From: Euryarchaeota archaeon UBA495
GTDB lineage: Archaea > Thermoplasmatota > Poseidoniia > Poseidoniales > Poseidoniaceae
Direction: 5' to 3'
Length of the DNA stretch: 14,134 nucleotides
Assembly: GCA_002496845.1 (NCBI GenBank)
Contig: DALQ01000102.1
Span: 48,899 to 63,032, forward strand
Below are positions 6,851 to 14,134 of the stretch, piece after piece; within the stretch, counting starts at the first letter, position 1; each line of letters begins with the position of its first letter. The position numbers and the translations under genes were made by a program. The notes beneath the pieces are model-generated. The model was not told where the DNA came from. It saw only the letters and a program-made list of their open reading frames with translations, and did no database searches.

Positions 6851-7237
6851 TCAGTGGCCTTTGGGGCGCTCATGCGCTGGTGTCAAGCGGGCCATGTCGC
6901 TGGTGTACTTGGCGCGATAGAGCAGGATCTGGGCTGGAAGAAGCAAGGTTCCGATCCCCAGCAGAACGAGCACGTAGGTCCCCCAAGGAGCGACGCCAGT
7001 GAGGAAGGAGATCCAAAGCGTCCATCCCATGAGGAGCGTGATGGAAGGGCCCCACCGACGCGAGACCACGGAGAGCCGTGATGCGATCAACCCTTCATCG
7101 AAGAAGGTCGGGACCTCCTCCTTGCTCACGAGCCCTTGGTCGAGGGCACAACGCACGCAAATCTGAGCACGTGGCCCGTTTCCGTGGATGAAATACTCCC
7201 GCGCGAAGGTCCCGTTGCAGGATCGGCAGAGCGGCAT
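6851..7237 (-). CDS. Small zinc-ribbon membrane protein
   Basis: 128 residues from the ATG at 7237-7235, preceded by GAGGGAG (7247-7241). A TTG four codons upstream is a weaker start. The N-terminus carries two CxxC pairs (Cys4/Cys7 and Cys27/Cys30), a typical small zinc ribbon. Two hydrophobic segments follow (about 64-80 and 84-106), then a short basic/polar tail. The zinc ribbon is presumably cytoplasmic, next to a two-helix hairpin in the membrane. I do not recognise a named family. It is the last gene of the minus-strand cluster, 36 bases after the pabBA stop, with no obvious link to pABA synthesis. Its stop is one base from the stop of the convergent GTPase gene. Confidence 0.75.
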   Translation of the reverse strand: MPLCRSCNGTFAREYFIHGNGPRAQICVRCALDQGLVSKEEVPTFFDEGLIASRLSVVSRRWGPSITLLMGWTLWISFLTGVAPWGTYVLVLLGIGTLLLPAQILLYRAKYTSDMARLTPAHERPKGH

Positions 7238-7273
7238 GGTCTCCCTCAAGCCCGTCGACCGGCTCTCGTCCTT

Positions 7274-9451
7274 TCAACCATGCGCTGCGTCGAGGAAGGT
7301 CCTCAACAGCCGATGGCCTTCTTCGCTGCCGATCGACTCTGGGTGGCCTTGCACACCGTGGACGTGAAAATTCGGTGAACGTAGGCCCATGGTCACGTGA
7401 CCTGAACGGGCGTTGACGTGGAGGAGATGCGGATTCACGCCTTCAACGACGAGTGAGTTGTACCGTACCATGCGCATGGCGCGACCGGAGACATGGGCAA
7501 ACAGGCCGCTTCCGTCATGGACCACTTGAACCGGACGACCATGCACTGGACCGTGCGGGTCGTGCATGACGTGGCCGCCGGCCGCAAGGCCCAACGCCTG
7601 ATGGCCAAGGCAGATGCCGAGAAGCGGGGGTGTCTCGCCGTTCACCGCCAATTCTGCCAACCTCATCGACAAACGCGCTTCCTCCGGGCGTCCAGGTCCA
7701 GGGCCGAGCAAAAGATGGCTCGGACCTGCGTCGAGCAAGGCACTCACGCCTTCTTCCACGTCATGGGGTCCGTCCGGACCACGCCCCTGCATGACGTGCA
7801 CATCGTGGCCGAGTTGCATGATGGCGTGAGCGATGTTGTGGGTGAACGAATCCAGGTTGTCGACCAACACCACGGTCCCGTGCGGGCGGTCTCGTCGTTG
7901 TCCAAGGCGGCCACCAAGGGGGGCGCCATGTGGGACGTTCAACGGCGTGATGCGAAGCCCCCCTCGTGTGCTGGTGCGGGGTGAACCCCACCCGGCAGCA
8001 CTCAACAATGCGTCCGCTTTCCACACAGCTTCCTCGATTTCACGCGCCGCCACGCTTCCGATGGTGATGCCTCCACCTGCCACCACGTCAGCTACGCGGC
8101 GTTCGCCTTCATGGCGGACCTGCATGGTCCGAATCAGGATGTTCCATGCACCATGGTGGCCGTCAGGATCCCACCATCCAATGGAACCGCACCAGAAGCG
8201 CCGTGGCTCGTGCTCGACGGCGTCTATGGCGGCACAGACCACGGTGCGCGGGCATCCCGTGATGGAGCCTCCAGGGAACACCGAGGCAAAGGCAGACGGT
8301 GGGTCGACGGTCAGGGTAGAGCCGACGTGCGACACCAGGTGTTGAACGGTGGCGTATGCTTCCACGTCGTACCGCTGAACGTGGACCGAACCGGGTCGGC
8401 TGATGGCACCGAGGTCGTTGCGCATGAGGTCGACGAGCATCCTGTGCTCTGCCGTTTCTTTCTCGTCCTCGGCCAGCGCCCTGCGCAACGCTTGCTCTTC
8501 CAGCGCGTCGTTCCCTCGCGGGTAGGTGCCTTTGATGGGAGAGGTTGTGGCATGACCTGCATGGATTCGAAGAAGGGATTCGGGAGAACTTGAGAGAAGG
8601 TGGTGGTCCAAATCCGGGGCCCACGTCCACGCTGAGAATGGAGCAGGGTTTCCCTCGAGTAGGCGGCGCATGACGTCCCAAGGCTCGTCTGGAAGCGGTC
8701 CTGTCCATCTGCGACCGATGTTGACCTGGTACATCCTGCCCTCGACGATGGACTGTTTGACCTGCTCAATCGCTTCCGCATGCCGGGCATCGTCCATCGA
8801 ACTCTCAGGTTTCATCGGTCGTTCAGACGGGGGCGGCGTGGGCCGTTCATCCGCAAGAGGCACGTCCTCTGCCCATGCGTCTCCTTCGGTGTGAAGTCGA
8901 TGGGCGGACCCTGTGGCATGATCGATGAGCAAAGCGCCGTCCACGGCCCAGATCACGGCCAACAACGCGCCCCCAAGCGGAGGGTGTTGGACGTTGATGG
9001 GCTGCGTCCACTGCACCAAGTCATAGGCAAAGGCACCGGACAAGAACGGCCGAAGGGGCCAACCTTCGGTCTGCAGGACGAAGGGTTCTGGAGAAAGCAT
9101 GGCCGTTTCCAACGCACGCATGAGGTCGGCCAAGTTCGGGGCGGAGAGGGTTCGATCCTCGTGCCATGCTCCCTCCCTCCAACGCTGAACACTGGCGGTC
9201 AGCGGGCCCGCCTTGCTCCACGCCGGCTCCCCTTCCAGAGGGTTGTTCGCCGTCTCTCTTGGCGGCAGATCCTCGGGCTGACGAAGCACTGCGCGGCAAC
9301 GCGGAGGACGAGCAATCATCGAGTGTTTGGCCAGATGGCTCGCAGGTCCTGTGGACAACAACATCACTTCGTCTGGGGCACCAAAGGCCCCAGCGCCGGT
9401 TCCAAGGTGGCCCATCAGGCGCAACCCCTCCACCGTGCGAATGACGTCCAT
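7274..9451 (-). CDS. pabBA: Fused aminodeoxychorismate synthase, component I (PabB) followed by glutamine amidotransferase (PabA)
   Basis: 725 residues from ATG 9451, which shares its A with the pabC stop (TGATG). A longer frame would run into pabC and is rejected. Residues about 220-485 are a chorismate-binding domain: YQVNIGRRW (241-249), PIKGTYPRG (305-313), HRMLVDLMRNDLG (336-348), PGGSITGCP (393-401) and AGGGITIGS (458-466). Lys307 in PIKGT marks aminodeoxychorismate synthase; anthranilate synthases have Ala there. Residues about 526-725 are a class I glutamine amidotransferase: DNLDSF (531-536), nucleophile Cys614 in GICLGHQ, and His703/Glu705 in GHPES. Together they convert chorismate and glutamine to 4-amino-4-deoxychorismate, which PabC next door cleaves to 4-aminobenzoate. 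The N-terminal 220 residues are a weakly conserved PabB half. The synthase-first order is unlike the usual PabA-PabB fusions. Confidence 0.92.
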   Translation of the reverse strand: MDVIRTVEGLRLMGHLGTGAGAFGAPDEVMLLSTGPASHLAKHSMIARPPRCRAVLRQPEDLPPRETANNPLEGEPAWSKAGPLTASVQRWREGAWHEDRTLSAPNLADLMRALETAMLSPEPFVLQTEGWPLRPFLSGAFAYDLVQWTQPINVQHPPLGGALLAVIWAVDGALLIDHATGSAHRLHTEGDAWAEDVPLADERPTPPPSERPMKPESSMDDARHAEAIEQVKQSIVEGRMYQVNIGRRWTGPLPDEPWDVMRRLLEGNPAPFSAWTWAPDLDHHLLSSSPESLLRIHAGHATTSPIKGTYPRGNDALEEQALRRALAEDEKETAEHRMLVDLMRNDLGAISRPGSVHVQRYDVEAYATVQHLVSHVGSTLTVDPPSAFASVFPGGSITGCPRTVVCAAIDAVEHEPRRFWCGSIGWWDPDGHHGAWNILIRTMQVRHEGERRVADVVAGGGITIGSVAAREIEEAVWKADALLSAAGWGSPRTSTRGGLRITPLNVPHGAPLGGRLGQRRDRPHGTVVLVDNLDSFTHNIAHAIMQLGHDVHVMQGRGPDGPHDVEEGVSALLDAGPSHLLLGPGPGRPEEARLSMRLAELAVNGETPPLLGICLGHQALGLAAGGHVMHDPHGPVHGRPVQVVHDGSGLFAHVSGRAMRMVRYNSLVVEGVNPHLLHVNARSGHVTMGLRSPNFHVHGVQGHPESIGSEEGHRLLRTFLDAAHG

Positions 9452-10197
9452 CACGGGGCACCTCCGAGTTTTGTCCAGGTGGCTGAATCGTTCATGTGAT
9501 CCGTGTACGCAGCGGAGCACACGTCGAACAGCCGTTGACTCGGGGATGCAAAGGGCACGCCATCGATGGTGTCAACCGAAGCCACACCAAGCCCCGTGCC
9601 CACCAGCACCATCGCCGTTGCACGAGCGACCCGTCGCTCATTCAGATGCCCGCGTTGCAGCGGGAGTCCTGCGTCGCTCAAGCCCTTCATCAGCGTCGTG
9701 AGGGTGATGCTGTCCACGCCCCCGTCGTCCTCGGGCGCGGCCCAGACCACACCGTCGTCGTCCAGCAACAAGGGCGTGGAGCGACGCTCGTCGACGATGC
9801 GATGTTCGTGGACCAGCAGCACAGCATCGGCGCCCATGGCATCGCCTTGTGCTGCCGCTTCCGACGCCCATGACCATGCGCCATGTTTGGTGCCGGTGAT
9901 GCGACCGGCCCACCGTGGCGCAGGGACGGTGATGGCGTCCACGTCGGTGAAGGCGTTGCGTTCGCGGAAGGTGCAGGACCAAGCGTTGTCCGACCATCTC
10001 AGGCGGACCAAACCTTCCTCCATACGTCCCTGGCATGCCATTTCAATCGCATGCTGTGCTCCATCCAATGCCGGTGAAAGCCTCAGCGCGGTTGCATGTT
10101 TTTCCAAACGGGCAAGGTGCAGATCGAGGTCCGCCACGCCACGTCCCGGTTGGAACAGGAAGGTCGTGAACACGGCATCGCGCGGTCCTGCAGGCAT
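9451..10197 (-). CDS. pabC: Aminodeoxychorismate lyase (class IV PLP aminotransferase family)
   Basis: 248 residues from ATG 10197. Family features in order: HLARLEKHA (27-35, the early HxxRL motif), RLRW (65-68), the PLP lysine Lys104 in TGTKHG, and a VDERRSTPLLL stretch (135-145) at the place of the usual EGxxSNLF phosphate-binding motif, with Glu137. The length is slightly short but complete for the family. It would use PLP to eliminate pyruvate from 4-amino-4-deoxychorismate and release 4-aminobenzoate. A branched-chain or D-amino acid aminotransferase is the alternative by fold, but the one-base overlap with pabBA settles the role well. The ERRSTPLL variation from EGxxSN is notable and could affect phosphate binding. 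The gene lies 43 bases after the surface-protein stop. Confidence 0.87.
   Translation of the reverse strand: MPAGPRDAVFTTFLFQPGRGVADLDLHLARLEKHATALRLSPALDGAQHAIEMACQGRMEEGLVRLRWSDNAWSCTFRERNAFTDVDAITVPAPRWAGRITGTKHGAWSWASEAAAQGDAMGADAVLLVHEHRIVDERRSTPLLLDDDGVVWAAPEDDGGVDSITLTTLMKGLSDAGLPLQRGHLNERRVARATAMVLVGTGLGVASVDTIDGVPFASPSQRLFDVCSAAYTDHMNDSATWTKLGGAP
9459..9465 (-). promoter_or_regulatory. Shine-Dalgarno GGAGGTG for pabBA, inside pabC
   Basis: GGAGGTG on the minus strand lies within the last codons of pabC, seven bases before the pabBA ATG. It confirms ATG 9451 as the start and indicates coupled translation. Confidence 0.75.
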
Positions 10198-10201
10198 GCG
10201 C

Positions 10202-10208
10202 TCACCTC
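10202..10208 (-). promoter_or_regulatory. Shine-Dalgarno GAGGTGA for pabC
   Basis: GAGGTGA on the minus strand lies four bases before ATG 10197 in the short gap after the surface-protein stop. No TATA-like element fits in this 43-base gap, so pabC is probably transcribed from upstream. Confidence 0.65.
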
Positions 10209-10240
10209 ATGCATGCCGCTGTTGTGCTTCAGCGCACCGG

Positions 10241-13200
10241 TCAGAGCAAGTCGTCCAAGAACGAGGTGTCCAAACCACCTTGTTTTGACGGGGTTTGATT
10301 GTCCAATCCGAGGTCGCCGAGCAACCCATCGATGTCGTTCGTTTGGGCTGGCGAGCGCGTAACAGGGGCTTCCATGCGGGCTGGGGCGAGTTGCTGAGCG
10401 GCCGCGTAAAGATCCACGGACAGGGCTTCAGGGGCCGCCAAGGCCGAGGATGGGGCAGCGGGCGCGGGTGCTGCAGGTGGCGCTGAGGGCACAGGGCCGG
10501 TCGGGATGGGTCCGAAGGCGTCCTCTTGGATGCCCCACGTGGCTTCTTGCAGGGTGTAGGTCTTGCTTCCACCACCGCCGCGTCGGCGCAAGACGAGCAG
10601 AACGAGCAGGAGTGTGATGAGCACCAAGCCTGCGATGATGGCGTTCGGGCCGGTCAGGTAGGTGCTGAAATCCAAACCGTCGTCCACGGCTCCCTCGGGT
10701 TCGCTGCTTTCGGTCAACGGCGCAAGGAAGACGGGCTCCACCGTCTTTCGCTCAAAGGCGTCATCAACAGGTGTGACGGCGATGTACCAGCCGGTCGAAT
10801 TCACAAGTTGAGGGAAGGCATCAGCGGTGATCTTGAACGAGCTTGAAGTCAAGACTTCCCCGGCCAGTGTTGCGGACTCCACGTCTGCATACGATTCATC
10901 GGCGAAGTAGACACGGTAGGCTCGGACCGAGGGGTCGTTGGTGTGATCCCATGCCACGAGCACGTCGGTTTCATCGAGCCAAGCGACCGTGACGCCGGCG
11001 ATTGGTTCGAGGTAAATCCCGGGGTCTTCAACGCCATCGTCGATGGGCTCAGCGGAGACGCTGACCAGGTCGGTCAGGTGGGCGTTACCGCTGGTGTCGC
11101 GCACCACGACCGCGAGATGCACCAAGGATCCCGGTTCAAGCGAACTTCCGTCAGAGTAGCGATCAACCACCACTGGGAAGACCGGGGCGCGACCGAGGAT
11201 GAGGCTCGGTGTGGCGCTTTCACTGACCCGGTTGAACGGAGCACTGAGCGCATAGACCTCGTAACTGTCCACGTCGCTGGCCGTGGAAGGCAGGAACTCC
11301 AGCAGCACCGCACTTCCGTCGTCATTTGGACGATCGGTGGCCACCAATTCCTCGATTCGGTCCGGTGCTTCTTTGTCGGCAAGGTTGTCCACCGCAAGGG
11401 CGTCACCCGTGGCCAGGTCGTCGAGATGGACGTTCCCTCGAAGGTCGTGCACGGTAACGGCCACATGCACGGTCATCCCGTCCTCAATGGGCACCATGGA
11501 CCAGGTCCCGTCCTCGTTTTGGTGGAGGGCTTCGTTCATGGTGATCTCAAAGGGAGACCCGTCGGAATCGATTTGTTGCGTGTCAATGCGCAAGGCGGTG
11601 CTGGAATCGCTGAGAAGGCCGCCTTGATGCCATGCGCTGACGTTGGTGATTTCCTGCGTGAAGGTCCAGACAAGGTAGTGATCGAAGTCGTCGGCAGCAG
11701 ACGGAGAGAACACCACGTCGACAGCCGTCCCGTCATCGCCGGGGTGATCGAAGGCCTGCACGTTCTGGAGGCGGGAGGGAGGCGCCCCTTCGTCGATGAC
11801 GTTCTTGTAAGGGATGGCGTCGTCAATGATGGTGTTGTCACCAAGGCTCAGGTCCACGTTCAGCCACACGTCGTGCGCCGTTACGGCGGCCAAGTAGGTG
11901 CGACCGTCCACCAGCGCTCGACCGCCGATGTCGTCCACCACCGTGCCGTTCGCGGCGCAATCCGTCACCACTTCGGCTTCTTCGAAGACGAGCGTTCCGT
12001 CGCGCAGGGCAGCTGCCGCGTCCGCCACGCGTGTGGCGTACGCGCCGTCGGATTCACCGGCTTGGTCGATGTTTTGGAGGTCACCCAGTTCGTGGAGCCA
12101 GACGGTGTAGAAGGCACAATCCACGGCCATCGATGGCGTCCAGGTCACCAGCAAACGCCCACCCTCGTCGTTGGGAGCGTCCACTGCTTCGACGTTCTCA
12201 AGGGGAGGAGGTGCACGGCCGTCGTCAAGGCCACCGGTGGGAACCACTGGGCCAAGGATGAGGGCGTCGCTGAGGTTTTCTTGCCCGGCTTCATCCACAC
12301 AGGTCAGGCCGATCCAGTAGACACGACCGGGTTGCAGGCTGAGGAGGGTTTCGTTTCCTTCCGTCTTTGGAAGATCAAGAACAGGACTCAGTCCAAGGAC
12401 GTCGGTGCGCTCCACCGTCGAGGCGTAGAGGCGGGTCGAGGCATGGTCCAATGAAGTGCATCGCTCCCAACGTACGTCGAGGTCTCCGTCGGCGGCGTTG
12501 CTCAAGGTGGAGGGCATGGCTTCGCCGCTGTTCGGCGGGCGAGGCACCTCGTCGCTTGGGCTTGCCGGGCCAAGAGGCATGGAAGGCGTTCCAAGGCGTC
12601 CATCGGCGTATTCGACGACGATCACTGCCTCGTAGGCTCGTCCGTCCACCAAGGGAGAACCTCCTGCGGTCAACACGTCGGCTTGCAGGCGGCTGTGGAG
12701 GGCGATGGCTGCGTCAGGCTCGATGTTCGAGGTTTGGAGGTCTGCAGCCGTTGGAGGCGTGGCCCACCCATCCTCCTTGACGTAGACGAGGTAGCGCGCG
12801 AAGTCGTCGTCGTGAACCAGGGACCACGAAGCACGGAGCGCTCCACCACCGTCGTCAGGTCGGTCGGAGAGGTCCAGCAGTTCGATGGGCGTCTCCGTGC
12901 GGCTCCAATCGTAGATGAGGCGTACCTCCATCGAGCCGTTGACCGGACTGAAGAGTTGTGTTTCAACGGTCAAGTTCCCGTTGAGCATACGCCCGGTGTC
13001 CACGGCGGATTGAAGGCGATTGACGAAGGCGTCATCGGCCATCTCGAACGTTCCGTTCCAAAGCAGGAGATCGGTGGAGGCCCAAACAGCCGCACCTTGT
13101 GAGGTTGAACTGAACACCAACGGAAGGGCGGTGGGCGTCAGTCCGCCAGCCGTTCCTGCGGGCAGGGTCAGTGCGTCCACGCCCACGAGGTCAAGCAGGT

Positions 13201-14134
13201 CGATGCTGGTTCCTGGATGCAGGTACTCGGTCACGTCGGCAAAGCCAGTCCCGACCCCAAGGTTGAGCGGCGTGGCTCGGAGGCTGGCTGCGCTGGGCAC
13301 TGGCAGGTAGCCGGGTGGAGCGCTCCATGCCGCCAAACCGTCGTCAAAGGTACTGGCCCAGATCGCACCGCTGGCGTCGAGGGCCACGTCGCTGATGCCG
13401 ACGACGGTTTCAGCGGCGAGTTGTGCATGTGCTGCTGAAGAGGCCTCGACGAGCACCAATCCGCTGGCGGTCATGAGGACCGCGGTGGTGCCGTCGGCCA
13501 CGATCCGTTCAACCCGCTGATTCGTCGGGGTGCGGTCAAGTCCCTCCTCGAATTCTTCGCTCAGGGCGTTCCAATGGGTCATGGTGCCGCTTTCCGTCGC
13601 GATGTGGAGGCCCCACCAATCGGCGGACACGGCGGTCACGTCGTTGGACGGAAGTTGGTCAAACCGGTGGGTGTCGTCTACGACAAAGCCACCCGGGGCG
13701 GTAGAAGAAGCGCCAAGGACGGTGGCTCCTGGTCGCGAGGTGCCGAGTCCGTCATGCGCCAGCAGCACTGTGCCGTCGGTTGCGTTCCTGAACAGACCCC
13801 ACGTCGAGGTTTCGAGCAGGCCAGAGGTGTCGTCCCATGTGGCGATCATCTGGTCCGTGGAAGCGTTCCACAGCGCCAGGCCACCGTCGGTCGCCAGCAA
13901 CACCTGTTCGTAGCCAGCACCATCAAACCACGTGAGGACGTCCTCGACGTTGTTCGAGGCAAGTCCGTTCACGGTGGTGATGGGCGTGTCCCAACCGTCC
14001 ATGCTCCGATCAAATCGGCCCACGCCAGCGTCGGTGGCGATGTGGACCACGTCTGATGCCGAGGTGCGGGACAAGCCAAGGATGGTATTGGACGGCAGAC
14101 CGCCAAGGGCACCACCGTCGACGAAGGCGTCGCT
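10241..14134 (-). CDS. Large cell-surface protein: beta-propeller, fibronectin-III-like repeats, C-terminal membrane anchor (5' truncated)
   Basis: The frame is open through the right edge, so the N-terminus is outside; 1297 residues are visible (residue 1 at 14134). Residues about 10-275 hold at least six propeller blades of two-component-regulator type (Reg_prop), recognised by repeats such as GLPSNTILGL..IATDAGVGRF, GLASNNV..LATDGGLALW and QLPSNDV..IATESG. From about 415 to 1080 come some six fibronectin-III-like units. A single membrane helix (about 1165-1182) is followed by RRR, placing the large part outside. The 115-residue cytoplasmic tail is Pro/Ala-rich and ends in acidic-hydrophobic segments (DIDGLLGDLGL, SFLDDLL). 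Many Asp residues fit an archaeal, marine surface protein. It could bind polymers, sense, or adhere; nothing catalytic is seen. No start can be given. Confidence 0.85.
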   Translation of the reverse strand, partial: SDAFVDGGALGGLPSNTILGLSRTSASDVVHIATDAGVGRFDRSMDGWDTPITTVNGLASNNVEDVLTWFDGAGYEQVLLATDGGLALWNASTDQMIATWDDTSGLLETSTWGLFRNATDGTVLLAHDGLGTSRPGATVLGASSTAPGGFVVDDTHRFDQLPSNDVTAVSADWWGLHIATESGTMTHWNALSEEFEEGLDRTPTNQRVERIVADGTTAVLMTASGLVLVEASSAAHAQLAAETVVGISDVALDASGAIWASTFDDGLAAWSAPPGYLPVPSAASLRATPLNLGVGTGFADVTEYLHPGTSIDLLDLVGVDALTLPAGTAGGLTPTALPLVFSSTSQGAAVWASTDLLLWNGTFEMADDAFVNRLQSAVDTGRMLNGNLTVETQLFSPVNGSMEVRLIYDWSRTETPIELLDLSDRPDDGGGALRASWSLVHDDDFARYLVYVKEDGWATPPTAADLQTSNIEPDAAIALHSRLQADVLTAGGSPLVDGRAYEAVIVVEYADGRLGTPSMPLGPASPSDEVPRPPNSGEAMPSTLSNAADGDLDVRWERCTSLDHASTRLYASTVERTDVLGLSPVLDLPKTEGNETLLSLQPGRVYWIGLTCVDEAGQENLSDALILGPVVPTGGLDDGRAPPPLENVEAVDAPNDEGGRLLVTWTPSMAVDCAFYTVWLHELGDLQNIDQAGESDGAYATRVADAAAALRDGTLVFEEAEVVTDCAANGTVVDDIGGRALVDGRTYLAAVTAHDVWLNVDLSLGDNTIIDDAIPYKNVIDEGAPPSRLQNVQAFDHPGDDGTAVDVVFSPSAADDFDHYLVWTFTQEITNVSAWHQGGLLSDSSTALRIDTQQIDSDGSPFEITMNEALHQNEDGTWSMVPIEDGMTVHVAVTVHDLRGNVHLDDLATGDALAVDNLADKEAPDRIEELVATDRPNDDGSAVLLEFLPSTASDVDSYEVYALSAPFNRVSESATPSLILGRAPVFPVVVDRYSDGSSLEPGSLVHLAVVVRDTSGNAHLTDLVSVSAEPIDDGVEDPGIYLEPIAGVTVAWLDETDVLVAWDHTNDPSVRAYRVYFADESYADVESATLAGEVLTSSSFKITADAFPQLVNSTGWYIAVTPVDDAFERKTVEPVFLAPLTESSEPEGAVDDGLDFSTYLTGPNAIIAGLVLITLLLVLLVLRRRGGGGSKTYTLQEATWGIQEDAFGPIPTGPVPSAPPAAPAPAAPSSALAAPEALSVDLYAAAQQLAPARMEAPVTRSPAQTNDIDGLLGDLGLDNQTPSKQGGLDTSFLDDLL
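10589..10642 (-). other. Membrane anchor segment of the surface protein
   Basis: Eighteen uninterrupted hydrophobic residues (AIIAGLVLITLLLVLLVL) are followed by RRRGGGG. By the positive-inside rule the C-terminal tail is cytoplasmic and the propeller/FN3 part is outside. Confidence 0.85.
10895..12889 (-). repeat. Diverged fibronectin-III-like repeats in the surface protein
   Basis: A segment of about 40 residues recurs with the pattern V-x-A-x-D-x-P-N-D-D-G-x-A-L-x-V-x-W-x-P-S...D-x-x-x-Y-x-V-Y. Clear copies encode at 12889-12770, 12211-12095, 11782-11666 and 11365-11249; a shorter, more diverged copy is at 11011-10895 and another near 12547-12415. They are spaced 90 to 140 codons apart, the size of one domain plus a linker. 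Nucleotide identity is low, so the duplication is old. Confidence 0.65.

Noticed and set aside
9452..9520. N-terminal extension of pabBA by 23 codons
   Set aside because: It would lie inside pabC, has no family similarity, and ATG 9451 has a well-spaced GGAGGTG and a one-base stop/start overlap.
10943..12454. A 503-codon plus-strand frame inside the surface-protein gene
   Set aside because: It is the antisense shadow of the repeat region, with His/Val/Arg-rich composition and no recognisable domain. The minus-strand frame is continuous with propeller, repeats and a membrane anchor.

Overview
The window looks like a piece of chromosome from a GC-rich marine planktonic euryarchaeon, most likely Marine Group II (Candidatus Poseidoniales). 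This is inference from gene content. It has an archaeosine-type radical SAM protein, an archaeal-type OBG GTPase, a large C-terminally anchored surface protein with acidic repeats, and GTGA/ATGA gene overlaps with GGAGGTG ribosome-binding sites. There are no rRNA or tRNA genes, CRISPR arrays or insertion sequences. Almost every base is coding.

Plus strand, 1-6849. The window opens inside the acidic, Glu/Ala-rich tail of an unidentified protein. This overlaps a membrane-anchored phosphatidylserine/archaetidylserine decarboxylase-like protein whose active-site motifs look degenerate. That gene overlaps a signal-anchored alpha/beta hydrolase with an intact Ser-Asp-His set. A RaSEA-type radical SAM enzyme follows. 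After a 159-bp gap (the largest in the window, with a weak TATA-like element) comes a second cluster: a short two-helix membrane protein, a polytopic protein that reads as a heme-copper oxidase subunit I relative stripped of its heme and copper histidines and fused to two canonical EF-hands, and an OBG/YchF-type GTPase. The GTPase P-loop lies upstream of any ATG, GTG or TTG in its frame, so it either starts at CTG or there is a one-base error in a G-run.

Minus strand, 6851-14134. Transcription runs right to left. A very large surface protein enters from the right edge, with a beta-propeller of two-component-regulator type, about six fibronectin-III-like repeats, one membrane helix and a cytoplasmic tail. 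Next are pabC (aminodeoxychorismate lyase) and a fused pabB-pabA (aminodeoxychorismate synthase), overlapping by one base. Last is a small zinc-ribbon membrane protein. pabC and pabBA together make 4-aminobenzoate for folate-type cofactors. The two convergent clusters are separated by one base at 6850.

The main points of interest are the EF-hand-fused pseudo-oxidase, the GTPase start anomaly, the degenerate decarboxylase and the reversed domain order of the PabB-PabA fusion. All family assignments come from reading motifs by eye; no database search was run.
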